Below are positions 16,738-24,312 of a stretch of 64,000 nucleotides of DNA, one piece after another. Location: the NCBI RefSeq assembly GCF_030705605.1, contig NZ_JAPCKK010000021.1, positions 1 through 64,000 of the forward strand. Reading direction: 5' to 3'. The notes below the pieces were generated by a model. It had not been told where the DNA came from. It searched no databases and saw nothing but the letters and a program-made list of their open reading frames with translations. The translations under genes and the position numbers were made by a program. How positions within the stretch are numbered: the first letter of the stretch is position 1; each line of letters begins with the position of its first letter. This DNA comes from Paenibacillus zeirhizosphaerae. GTDB lineage: Bacteria > Bacillota > Bacilli > Paenibacillales > Paenibacillaceae.

Positions 16738-17192
16738 TGTAGACAGTACAAAAAGTAAAAGATAGTTAAGCGGCCTTGGTCCTGAATTCTTTGGGGCTGA
16801 GGCCGTTTAGTTTTGCCTGTAACCGTTCGTAATTGTAAAAATGTATGTAATCATCTATGTCTTTTTGGAGCTCTTCAAAGGTCCGGTAGGTATGCAAGTA
16901 GTACTTCTCACATTTGAGTGTTCTCCAAAAGGATTCCATGGGACCGTTATCCATGCAACGGCCCACCCGGGACATACTTTGTGTGAGTTTCGCATTGTCC
17001 GTTTCTCGGGAACTGGGTTTTCGACTACAGATGTTTTGGATAATCCGTACTTTCGAGCTACAGCTTTTAAACCAAGTTCGCCACATTCAATTTCTTGGAG
17101 AATATTCAATTTTTCAAGTGCCGTAAACCTCTTTTGTTCCATAAAAATACTCCCCATACAGTAACAGGATTTTGTTTTTTCACCTGTCTACT
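16738..17192 (-). mobile_element. internally deleted IS3-family (IS150-like) element
   Basis: Imperfect terminal inverted repeats share GTAGACAG and an A-rich stretch: TGTAGACAGTACAAAAA on the left, and on the right end read inward TAGTAGACAGGTGAAAAAA. Between them only the start of orfA and the end of orfB remain in about 455 bp, where complete elements of this group are about 1.3-1.5 kb. The CCCC just outside both ends may mean the true termini lie a few bases further out. No clear target duplication is visible. Confidence 0.75.
16766..17142 (-). pseudogene. IS3-family transposase remnant (orfA start joined to orfB end)
   Basis: Starting at 17142, MEQKRFTALEKLNILQEIEC through GLSKTSVV is the helix-turn-helix N-terminus of an IS3-type OrfA. 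After a junction near 17000-17030 the frame shifts. The rest encodes the C-terminal integrase end of OrfB: QSMSRVGRCMDNGPMESFW, then YIHFYNYERLQAKLNGLSP. Most of the DDE catalytic domain is missing, so it cannot move by itself. GGGGAG lies 8 bp before the ATG. Confidence 0.82.
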
Positions 17193-17206
17193 ATATGGGG
17201 AGCATA

Positions 17207-18289
17207 TCACTTTGGGGACAGCCCTTTCTTTTTAGACTTTAAAGCTTTTCTCTCGTCCTGTTCCCACTTCTTCAGCAGCGGATACGGATCAAAGGACCAT
17301 TCTGTTAAGCCGCTGTCCCGGTATATCCCGTAATGTAGATGGGGAGGGAATTTGCCCTGTGTGCCGGGCTTGCCGTATCCGGAGCTTCCTACCCAGCCAA
17401 TGGTCTGTCCTGGTTTTACCACATCTCCGTTATGCAGGTTTTTGTCGAAGCCTTGTAAATGAGCATAGTAATGGTACCTGTTATCGATATCCCGGATGCC
17501 GATCCTCCACCCGCCGAATGGATTCCAGCCTTTCACTTCAATGACTCCGTAGCAGGTGCTGCGGACAGGCACGCCGTATCCGGCGAACAAATCCGTTCCT
17601 TCGTGAATGCGGTAGCCGCCCCAGTTTCTCCCGCTTCCCCATGTGCTGCGGTAGGAATAGTCGCTGCCCAAGGGAAGGGGAAAGGCATGCTTGTGGAGAT
17701 CCAGGGTGCCAAAGGTTGTGTACAGCTTGGTAAATTGCTGAATACGCTGCACGGAACGGGAATTGTGATAATATTCCCACAGGGCGACGTGGAAGTTATC
17801 TTCCGATTGGCCGAATGCGGCGATGTGGGATGCCATCGTGTAAAGAAGATCCTTGTCGTTATCCCTGCTGGCTATACCGTCACCAGAGCCGTCCTGTCCG
17901 TAGCCGTCAAAAAAGGCGATCGAGCCTGGATTGCTGTCATCCTGATCGGGGTTAAACGAGCCGGACCAAGCCATACCGCTGAAATAAATACCCGTTAGCC
18001 GCTCGTTATGCTTCCTGTCTTTCGGATGGGCAAGGGTTAGGGTGCGCTCGTATTGATCGATGGCCGCCAAGCGCTCCCAAGGCACACCTGTAACCTTCTG
18101 TATTTGGCGATACAGGGCCAGCCTGGCTTCATAAAGCTGCTTTCCGGTCAGTGTCTGAGTAGCGGATTCTGCTGAGGCTCTCGCTTCCGCCCCTACTGCA
18201 GGTGCGCTCGTCCATATGGAGAGTAAAACTCCTGCCAAAAGGACAGTTAGCCAGAGCGGCATGCGGTCTGTGTACAGGTTGAAAGGCAA
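17207..18289 (-). CDS. M23-family peptidase, LytH/YunA-like
   Basis: A 360-residue exported protein: signal peptide (about 10-35, ending AVGA), a helical domain of about 50-190, then a LytM/M23 zinc endopeptidase domain. Metal ligands are H229 and D233 (HEGTD) and the HLH motif H317-x-H319. It cuts cell-wall peptides. In Bacillus subtilis lytH (yunA) neighbours lipA and yutD just as here, and LytH trims spore cortex peptides; that role is inferred from context. It starts at a TTG with AAGGGG upstream. The last codons lie only 14 bp from the IS remnant. Confidence 0.85.
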   Translation of the reverse strand: MPFNLYTDRMPLWLTVLLAGVLLSIWTSAPAVGAEARASAESATQTLTGKQLYEARLALYRQIQKVTGVPWERLAAIDQYERTLTLAHPKDRKHNERLTGIYFSGMAWSGSFNPDQDDSNPGSIAFFDGYGQDGSGDGIASRDNDKDLLYTMASHIAAFGQSEDNFHVALWEYYHNSRSVQRIQQFTKLYTTFGTLDLHKHAFPLPLGSDYSYRSTWGSGRNWGGYRIHEGTDLFAGYGVPVRSTCYGVIEVKGWNPFGGWRIGIRDIDNRYHYYAHLQGFDKNLHNGDVVKPGQTIGWVGSSGYGKPGTQGKFPPHLHYGIYRDSGLTEWSFDPYPLLKKWEQDERKALKSKKKGLSPK

Positions 18290-18511
18290 AGCACATTCCC
18301 CTTTTCCGGCCGGGCCTGTATGCCCGTGTTGGTATAACGGCCGCAGTTCATGTCATCAAGCGGCGCTTTTCCTTAGATTTATCCATAAAGGAGTATTTTA
18401 TCCATACGACATGAGTTGTGCCGAAAACAAAGAATGGAGGCTTTCCCACCACTTTCATGTTATAATATGTGGCGATGACAGTAACCTCATTTAGAAAGAA
18501 GGTTCACGACA

Positions 18512-19414
18512 TTGTCCAAAAAAGTAAAAGAACCGAAACCCGATTGGATCCGTATCAAGCTGACTACGGGGGACAACTATCAAGAAATAAAAAGTATGAT
18601 GCGTTCCAAGACATTGCATACGGTATGTGAAGAGGCGCGCTGTCCTAACATTTACGAATGCTGGGCGAACAGGACAGCGACATTTATGATATTGGGTGAT
18701 ATTTGCACTCGGGCCTGCCGTTTTTGCGCGGTGAATACCGGACTGCCTACAGAGCTTGACTTGCAGGAGCCGGAGCGTGTAGCCGAGGCGGCAGAGCAGA
18801 TGAACCTGCGTCACTGTGTCGTAACGAGCGTAGCGCGTGATGATCTGAAAGATGGAGGCGCATCCATCTTTGCCGGGACGGTGAAGGCCATCCGCAATCG
18901 ACTTCCGCTGTGTAGTGTGGAGGTGTTGATTCCGGACTTCTTGGGAGACAGAGAATCTCTGCAAATCGTAATGGATGCCAAACCCGATATTTTGAACCAC
19001 AATATCGAAACCGTTGAACGTCTATCAGATAAGGTGCGGGCTAAAGCCAAGTACCGCCGCTCCCTTGAATTGCTGCAGCGGGCCAAGGAAATGCAGCCGT
19101 CCATTCCTACCAAATCAAGCATTATGCTGGGCGTAGGTGAAGAGTGGGACGAAATACTGCAAGCGATGGACGATTTGCGGGCTGTTGGCTGCGATATTAT
19201 GACGATCGGCCAATATTTGCAGCCGTCTGAAAAACATTTGTACGTGCAAAAATATTATCCACCTGAGGATTTTGCGAAATTGAAGGAAGAAGGATTGAAG
19301 CGTGGCTTCAGTCACGTGGAATCCGGCCCGATGGTACGCAGCTCCTACCATGCGCATGAGCAGGTGAAGTCCGCTGCTCGGCAAAAGGAAGAAGGTATCG
19401 TTTCGCAGGCTTGA
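18512..19414 (+). CDS. lipA: lipoyl synthase
   Basis: A 300-residue radical-SAM enzyme that inserts two sulfurs into octanoyl groups on lipoyl domains. The auxiliary 4Fe-4S cluster uses C39, C44 and C50 ([12 protein letters not shown]). The radical-SAM cluster uses C65, C69 and C72 (CTRACRFC). The family RSSY motif is near the C-terminus. Translation starts at TTG with AGAAGG 9 bp upstream. It is divergent from the M23 peptidase; a TATAAT at 18460-18465 may be the -10 of its promoter. Confidence 0.97.
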   Translation: MSKKVKEPKPDWIRIKLTTGDNYQEIKSMMRSKTLHTVCEEARCPNIYECWANRTATFMILGDICTRACRFCAVNTGLPTELDLQEPERVAEAAEQMNLRHCVVTSVARDDLKDGGASIFAGTVKAIRNRLPLCSVEVLIPDFLGDRESLQIVMDAKPDILNHNIETVERLSDKVRAKAKYRRSLELLQRAKEMQPSIPTKSSIMLGVGEEWDEILQAMDDLRAVGCDIMTIGQYLQPSEKHLYVQKYYPPEDFAKLKEEGLKRGFSHVESGPMVRSSYHAHEQVKSAARQKEEGIVSQA

Positions 19415-19437
19415 TCGGGGAAAGGCGGTATGTAACC

Positions 19438-20091
19438 TTGTTTCAGATAGGCGGCAAAATATACGAACTTGTACAGGACCATAAAAATGGATGGAATCCG
19501 GAGGCTTTCCGTGATCGGTACAGTGAAGTGCTGGACCGTTATGATTATATCATCGGAGATTGGGGATATAACCAGCTTCGCCTGAAAGGTTTTTACAGAG
19601 AGGGGCACCCCAAAGCGAACAAGGAATCATCCATTAGCGTACTGTCAGACTACATCAATGAATACTGCAACTTTGGCTGTGCTTATTTTGTGATTCAACG
19701 AGTTCAAGGAGTCTCAAACATCCATGTGGAACTGCTGGATGCTGCAGGAACAAGTGAACAGGAGCTTCAGGATGAGACTGGCGCACAGCAGACAGAGGCT
19801 GAGCAGCAGAAGCGCGAGGCCAGACAGCCTCGGCGTGAAACGCGGGATGTCAAGCGTCCGCGGGAGAATCGCCAAACTCAGGATACCCGCCGAAATCGTC
19901 CTGGCCGTGAGCCTCAGAACCAGCGGGAGCGGGAAGCAAAAGGCAGCCGATTTGAGCGGAATGTCGAGCAGCAGCGGGACAGCAAGCCGCGCTTTGCGAA
20001 GGAGCAGGGCAGTTCACCGGTCCAGCAGGGAAAACATAGTGAACGGCAAAGTCAAGAGCATAACAACGCCAAAAGCGACAGCGGTTCCTGA
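19438..20091 (+). CDS. yutD: YutD-family protein with long charged tail
   Basis: The first ~85 residues match the conserved YutD domain (function unknown): IYELVQDHKNGWNPEAFRDR, YDYIIGDWGYNQLRLKGFY and EYCNFGCAYFVI. From about residue 105 to 217 the sequence is low-complexity and rich in Arg, Gln, Glu and Ser, probably disordered. TTG at 19438 is preferred: AAAGGCGG lies 8 bp upstream and it begins as YutD proteins do. An in-frame TTG at 19411 overlaps the lipA stop. The stop codon lies inside the terminator stem. Confidence 0.85.
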   Translation: MFQIGGKIYELVQDHKNGWNPEAFRDRYSEVLDRYDYIIGDWGYNQLRLKGFYREGHPKANKESSISVLSDYINEYCNFGCAYFVIQRVQGVSNIHVELLDAAGTSEQELQDETGAQQTEAEQQKREARQPRRETRDVKRPRENRQTQDTRRNRPGREPQNQREREAKGSRFERNVEQQRDSKPRFAKEQGSSPVQQGKHSERQSQEHNNAKSDSGS

Positions 20092-20113
20092 TCTCAGGAA
20101 CCGCTGTTTCATT
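20078..20113. terminator. terminator between yutD and NAD kinase
   Basis: Perfect stem ACAGCGGTTCCTG/CAGGAACCGCTGT with a 4-nt loop, followed by TTCATTTT on the plus strand. On the minus strand CGCTTTT follows, so it may serve the convergent NAD kinase gene as well. Confidence 0.88.
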
Positions 20114-20129
20114 TTAGCTTCAGTAAGTT

Positions 20130-20933
20130 TCAATTCAAAAACGCGTTGCGGACCCTGTCCCAAAAAGGATAGGGGCGGTAACGGGCAAAGCTGACCTTGT
20201 CCTTCGCTACCTGGCATCGCACGGACACCAAATCGTCAAGCTGGATGTTCAAATGGTCGACGGTCAGTAGCAACCGCTGCTCTTTCCGTGAGAAGATGTC
20301 GCAATGGTGATGCTTAGGCAGCATCAATGAAGAGCCCAGTGTGCGGAATACGCGATTGTTGATGGACGCGATCTCGCTCAACTGGAGCGCTTCGATGGTC
20401 GGATGCACCATCGCTCCCCCAAGAGCTTTATTGTAAGCAGTACTGCCGGAAGGGGTGGATACGCATATTCCGTCACCACGGAACATTTCAAAGGCGGTGT
20501 CGTTAATATCGACCTGAGCGACAATCGTGCCGTCTACGCCCTTCAACGTAAACTCATTAAGAGCAAGATAAGAGGCACTTCCCGATTTCTTGTGAATTTC
20601 GATTTCAATCAGAGGATACTTCACAATTCGCGGATTTCCGAAGCCTTCTGGCCCGTTGGCACTCATGAGCTCCACTAGATGTTCGAGCTCGTCAGCCCGC
20701 CAGTCGGCATAAAAGCCGAGGTGTCCAGTGTGTACACCCACAAATGCAATATCCGGAATCTGGTCCGTAAACGTATGGAACGCGTGCAGCATGGTGCCAT
20801 CTCCGCCAATAGAAACCACAATCTCTGGAGATTCCGAATCAAGCTTGAAACCTTTACTTTCGGCGAGACGGTGAAACTGCTGACTCAGCTCAATGGAACG
20901 CTTATCCCCGCGATCCAGAACATAATATCTCAA
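20130..20933 (-). CDS. nadK: NAD kinase
   Basis: A 267-residue enzyme that phosphorylates NAD to NADP with ATP or polyphosphate. Signature GGDGTML begins at residue 43; NEFTLKG and STPSGSTAYNKALGG bind the dinucleotide. It ends with FARYRPYPFWDRV, typical of the Bacillus NadK/PpnKA group. TTG at 20933 is chosen because AAGGAG lies 9 bp upstream and the protein then aligns with family starts. The ATG at 20954 lacks a ribosome binding site. Confidence 0.93.
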   Translation of the reverse strand: MRYYVLDRGDKRSIELSQQFHRLAESKGFKLDSESPEIVVSIGGDGTMLHAFHTFTDQIPDIAFVGVHTGHLGFYADWRADELEHLVELMSANGPEGFGNPRIVKYPLIEIEIHKKSGSASYLALNEFTLKGVDGTIVAQVDINDTAFEMFRGDGICVSTPSGSTAYNKALGGAMVHPTIEALQLSEIASINNRVFRTLGSSLMLPKHHHCDIFSRKEQRLLLTVDHLNIQLDDLVSVRCQVAKDKVSFARYRPYPFWDRVRNAFLN

Positions 20934-21038
20934 GGTGAAAAGCTCCTTTGTCATGTGTATATACCGATCATAATTGCAATCGGATGCAAATGCAATCCAA
21001 TGGGCCAGGCGATTTTCCTTCAGATCACCGGATTGACG

Positions 21039-22253
21039 TCATTCCGGCCGCTGGAGCAGCTTGAAAAATAGCCGCAGCAGGGCGAGCAGAACGAGTACAG
21101 ACAGTGCGATGATCAAGCTAAGTGGTGTATACGCAATGAACCCTGAAACCGGATTGAGCGGGACACTCCATATGGATTGAAACACCTGAACAGTATCTGT
21201 CCCTCCCATCAGCGGTTTCCATAGGAGAAGCAAGAGGCAGGGGGAGACGATGGCATGGACTGCGCGCGCCAGCAGAAAAGGCGGATAACGGAGATTCGTA
21301 TCATTCAGGATGCTGGCGATCTGGGCATGAACGGACAATCCACCCCAGGACAGCACAAATACCGCGGCGGCAGCCTTATAAGCCAACGGAACGTCCGTCG
21401 CCGCACCTGCTGAGCTTACACCCAAGGTCACTTCAAAAATGCCGCCGACCAGGGCATCACTGAGGACAGTGGGAATCCCTGCATTTGTCAATAAAACTTC
21501 GGCCATATTGTATAGCCATTGCATCAATCCGGATTGGTTCAGGGACTCAAGCAGCACGGAGAAGAATACAACAAGGCCTCCAACGACAATAATAAGTCTC
21601 AGGGAAGACCTTACCGAATCGAGCAGCATTTCTCCAAACGGCCGCCCGTCCTCAAGGCGCGCCTTATGCATTGTCTGTAAAGCCTCACGCCACCCGGCTT
21701 GTCCGTGTTCGGCCGGACCGGAGGTACCAGAAGCATGGGGAGCATGGAAACGCATCAGCAGCCCAACCAGAAGCGCGCCGAGGTAATGGGATAAGACGAT
21801 CACAATGGCTATAGATGGAGTGTGGAAAAATCCTACAGATACGGCCCCGATCAGAAATATGGGATCAGAAGACGTTGTAAAGGCGACCAGCCGTTCGCCC
21901 TCTTCGCGAGTTAGCAGCTTCTGCTGCCAGAGCTTGGCGGTCAGCTTGGCTCCAATCGGATAGCCTGATGCACAGCTAATGGCAGCCACGAATCCTCCAC
22001 AACCCGGTACGCGAAACAAAGGCTTCATGAGAGGGTCCAGCAGCGCACCGATTCCGTGCACAATGCCAAAGCCAAGCAGCAGCTCTGATATAACAAAGAA
22101 CGGAAACAGGGAAGGAAACAGCACATCCCACCAAATGGCAAGCCCTCTTACGCCGGCGTCTAGCGTAGCCAGAGGATGCAGAGCCATAAGAACACATGTG
22201 ATGAACAGGGAAGCGCTGAACAGGACAACGGACCATTGCCGAAAGACGGGCAC
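21039..22253 (-). CDS. ylbJ: sporulation integral membrane protein YlbJ
   Basis: A 404-residue membrane protein with about eight or nine segments of the YlbJ/nucleoside-recognition (Gate) type. Family blocks are WWDVLFPSLFPFFVISELLL, CASGYPIGAKL and FTTSSDPIFLIG. YlbJ is needed for spore formation in Bacillus subtilis. GTG at 22253 has GGAGGG 6 bp upstream and is preferred over the GTG at 22274. The gene follows NAD kinase with a 105-bp gap on the same strand. Confidence 0.9.
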   Translation of the reverse strand: MPVFRQWSVVLFSASLFITCVLMALHPLATLDAGVRGLAIWWDVLFPSLFPFFVISELLLGFGIVHGIGALLDPLMKPLFRVPGCGGFVAAISCASGYPIGAKLTAKLWQQKLLTREEGERLVAFTTSSDPIFLIGAVSVGFFHTPSIAIVIVLSHYLGALLVGLLMRFHAPHASGTSGPAEHGQAGWREALQTMHKARLEDGRPFGEMLLDSVRSSLRLIIVVGGLVVFFSVLLESLNQSGLMQWLYNMAEVLLTNAGIPTVLSDALVGGIFEVTLGVSSAGAATDVPLAYKAAAAVFVLSWGGLSVHAQIASILNDTNLRYPPFLLARAVHAIVSPCLLLLLWKPLMGGTDTVQVFQSIWSVPLNPVSGFIAYTPLSLIIALSVLVLLALLRLFFKLLQRPE

Positions 22254-22329
22254 GGAATCCCTCCTCGGATTCACTGATTTGGCCTGATCATATGGGCCTA
22301 GTTCACCATATGATTCGGGATGGACAAAG

Positions 22330-22375
22330 AGTACAAAAAAGGCGGATGAAGTCCGCTATATGGCTGTACTTTTGT
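22330..22375. other. nested hairpin in the ylbJ upstream region
   Basis: AGTACA (22330-22335) with TGTACT (22365-22370) encloses GCGGA/TCCGC, and TTTGTT follows. It could be a terminator from upstream or an operator. It lies between ylbJ and the small gene at 22435. Confidence 0.35.
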
Positions 22376-22434
22376 TATTAGTGTGTTAAAATAATGAAAC
22401 CAACGATAAAACTCTTGAGGATGGAGTGATAACG

Positions 22435-22530
22435 ATGAGTGTCGTTGCCGGTATTCTGGTTTGTGCGTTTGTATATGTCATTCGTGCCTCTCTCGTCCAT
22501 CCCGGTGAAGAGGATTGGCGGAGTTACTAA
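22435..22530 (+). CDS. predicted 31-residue small membrane protein
   Basis: A short frame beginning MSVVAGILVCAFVYVIRASL and ending EEDWRSY. Residues 3-16 are hydrophobic enough for one membrane helix, followed by a basic residue and an acidic tail. GGATGGAGTGATAACG provides a good ribosome binding site. I do not recognise a family. Its stop is 102 bp before the globin gene. The hydrophobic helix and well-placed ribosome binding site make it a plausible real gene, but conservation was not checked. Confidence 0.45.
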   Translation: MSVVAGILVCAFVYVIRASLVHPGEEDWRSY

Positions 22531-22632
22531 TATTTCTCTTACTATGGCGCTAAGCAGCGCCATTTTGTTGTTTTTTGGTGCTATAATATATACGTCTTGC
22601 ATTTCTGAATCTAGAAGAAAGTTGGCGGATAC

Positions 22633-23013
22633 GTGAATCCTAACTTATCCATTTATGATAATCTGGGCGGAGCGGAGGGTGTGCGTACCTTGGTGGAAGC
22701 CTTCTATCCCAAGGTTCAAAAACATCCGCTGCTTGCTCCCTTGTTTCCAGAGGATATTCGTCCTGTCATGGAGAAGCAGTATATGTTCCTTAGCCAGTTT
22801 TTTGGAGGGCCTGCTCTTTTCTCCGAGGCGCACGGTCACCCGATGATGCGGGCGCGTCATATGAAGTTTCCTATTACGGAGGAGAGGGCAGAAGCTTGGC
22901 TGGAATGTATGGCTGGAGCACTTGATGAGATTGGGGTTGAGGAGCCGCTTCGTTCGTTCGTGGTGGAGCGTCTGTCAGGGCCGGCTTATCATTTTGTGAA
23001 TACTCCTGGTTAA
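22633..23013 (+). CDS. truncated hemoglobin (group II-like)
   Basis: A 126-residue 2-on-2 globin. It shows the start SIYDNLGGAEGVRTLVEAFY, the central LSQFFGGPALFSEAHGHPMM and the probable proximal-His region RARHMKFPI. Such proteins bind heme and may handle oxygen or nitric oxide; it resembles Bacillus YjbI. In Bacillus yjbI is also near a protease-like YjbG (oligoendopeptidase F), and a PepF gene lies 1.3 kb downstream here. Translation probably starts at GTG. Confidence 0.88.
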   Translation: MNPNLSIYDNLGGAEGVRTLVEAFYPKVQKHPLLAPLFPEDIRPVMEKQYMFLSQFFGGPALFSEAHGHPMMRARHMKFPITEERAEAWLECMAGALDEIGVEEPLRSFVVERLSGPAYHFVNTPG

Positions 23014-23045
23014 TCAATGTGCTTTCGGGAAAGGGATGTAGTCAT

Positions 23046-23750
23046 TTGGAAATTGAACCTTTATACACGATTAAACTAAATTGTGCGTACTGTTCAGAAG
23101 AATACCAAACATCAAGAGTAAGGCCCAGCCTGAAAAAGGCGGTACGTACCGACTCCGATTTTTGCTGCTACTACAAAAATGAGAATCCCGATTATTATGT
23201 CGTACGCATTTGTCCGCATTGCGGCTTTGCCTCTACGGAGCATTCAGCGGATCAGTTAAATGATGCTCAGAGGGCACAGTTTGCTGAAAAGATCGGCGGC
23301 AGATGGGAGAAGCGGAATTATGGCGGACAGCGCACATGGAAAACTGCGCTGGAGACTTACAAGCTGGCACTGCTGTGTGCGCAAACCATCGGTGAAAAGG
23401 AACGCGTCATCGCCAGCCTCCTGCATCATATCGCGTGGCTGTACAGGTACGAAGCTATGGAGAAGGAGGAGCTCCGCTTCCTGTCGTTCAGCCTCGAATC
23501 CTATATCAAGGTGTACGAGCTGGAGGGTGTTGGCCCTAACAATGCAAAGCTGCTGTACCTGATCGGTGAGCTCCACCGCAGAACCGGCAATTTTCATGAG
23601 GCTGTGCGATGGTACTCACGGGTCATTAATGACAAGAGCATTATCGACGCGGCCATAATCAGGGCTTGCCGCGAGCAGTGGACTGTGCTGCGTGAGCAGA
23701 TGGTTGCCAAGAATCTTGGACTTCCGGAGGAAATGCGTGAGCCTTCCTAA
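23046..23750 (+). CDS. DUF2225-family protein
   Basis: A 234-residue protein with two N-terminal cysteine pairs (CAYC near residue 11 and CPHC near 57) that look like a zinc-binding unit, followed by TPR-like helices. Family phrases include YYVVRICPHCGFAS and LLYLIGELHRRTGNFHEAVRWYSRVI (TPR). Function is unknown. TTG at 23046 is preferred because AAGGGATG ends 7 bp upstream; a GTG at 23019 would add nine residues. Confidence 0.75.
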   Translation: MEIEPLYTIKLNCAYCSEEYQTSRVRPSLKKAVRTDSDFCCYYKNENPDYYVVRICPHCGFASTEHSADQLNDAQRAQFAEKIGGRWEKRNYGGQRTWKTALETYKLALLCAQTIGEKERVIASLLHHIAWLYRYEAMEKEELRFLSFSLESYIKVYELEGVGPNNAKLLYLIGELHRRTGNFHEAVRWYSRVINDKSIIDAAIIRACREQWTVLREQMVAKNLGLPEEMREPS

Positions 23751-23756
23751 TCTGTA

Positions 23757-23999
23757 TTATTTCAACTGATTACGGAGTGGAACATCCGCCAGCAGATAAT
23801 CCCCGTCGCAATCGACAAGAGTAATCCGGCTGTGACAGCAGGGGAAGACAAGCAGTCGTTTCCTGCCTCCTTGGATTTCCTTGAGCTCCCGGGGCTTGAT
23901 TGGGAGCAGGACGTGATTCGTGCCACAGAAAGGACAGTCCTGAGCGTATACATCCCCCATGACGACGTCGTACGGCCAGGTGTGATCGAAAGGAATCAT
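23757..23999 (-). CDS. conserved small zinc-ribbon-like protein
   Basis: An 80-residue protein I cannot name. CPFC (about 22-25) and CC with His (about 54-56) could bind one zinc ion. The start codon overlaps the stop of the upstream YycC-like gene by 4 bp (ATGA), which implies coupled translation on the minus strand. No membrane segment or signal peptide is seen. Confidence 0.65.
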   Translation of the reverse strand: MIPFDHTWPYDVVMGDVYAQDCPFCGTNHVLLPIKPRELKEIQGGRKRLLVFPCCHSRITLVDCDGDYLLADVPLRNQLK

Positions 24000-24163
24000 G
24001 ACTCCTCTTTCTTGCCGCTAGCGTCTGCCGTTTCGGATTTCGCCAGCTCGGCCAGCTTTTGCATTAGAATATGCTGTGGCATATGCATCAGATTTTCGAT
24101 GGGCACACCGAGCTTTTCCGAAAGCTTGATGGCGGTTTCGGGTGATATTTGTAAAGGTTTCAT
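23996..24163 (-). CDS. YycC-like small protein
   Basis: A 55-residue protein with the YycC-like block PLQISPETAIKLSEKLGVP followed by MPQHILMQKLAELAK. Function is unknown. ATG at 24163 is chosen because AGGAGG lies 7 bp upstream; a longer frame from 24217 has no such site. The gene is first in a two-gene minus-strand unit with the zinc-ribbon-like gene. Confidence 0.75.
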   Translation of the reverse strand: MKPLQISPETAIKLSEKLGVPIENLMHMPQHILMQKLAELAKSETADASGKKEES

Positions 24164-24312
24164 GACTTTACCTCCTACATATTTATGAATTGTGAACCAT
24201 AAATTATTTTTTATCAAGGCATTATTCTATTTAGTTATACACTTTGTACAGGGGGAGTTCAAATGCCGGCTGTCCTTATATTAACCATTTCTGCGAAAGG
24301 TGGGCACACAAA

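Noticed and set aside
16506..16758. Open frames of about 70-80 codons inside repeat copy 1
   Set aside because: Copies 2 and 3 interrupt or shift these frames, so the segment is conserved as DNA or RNA and not as protein.
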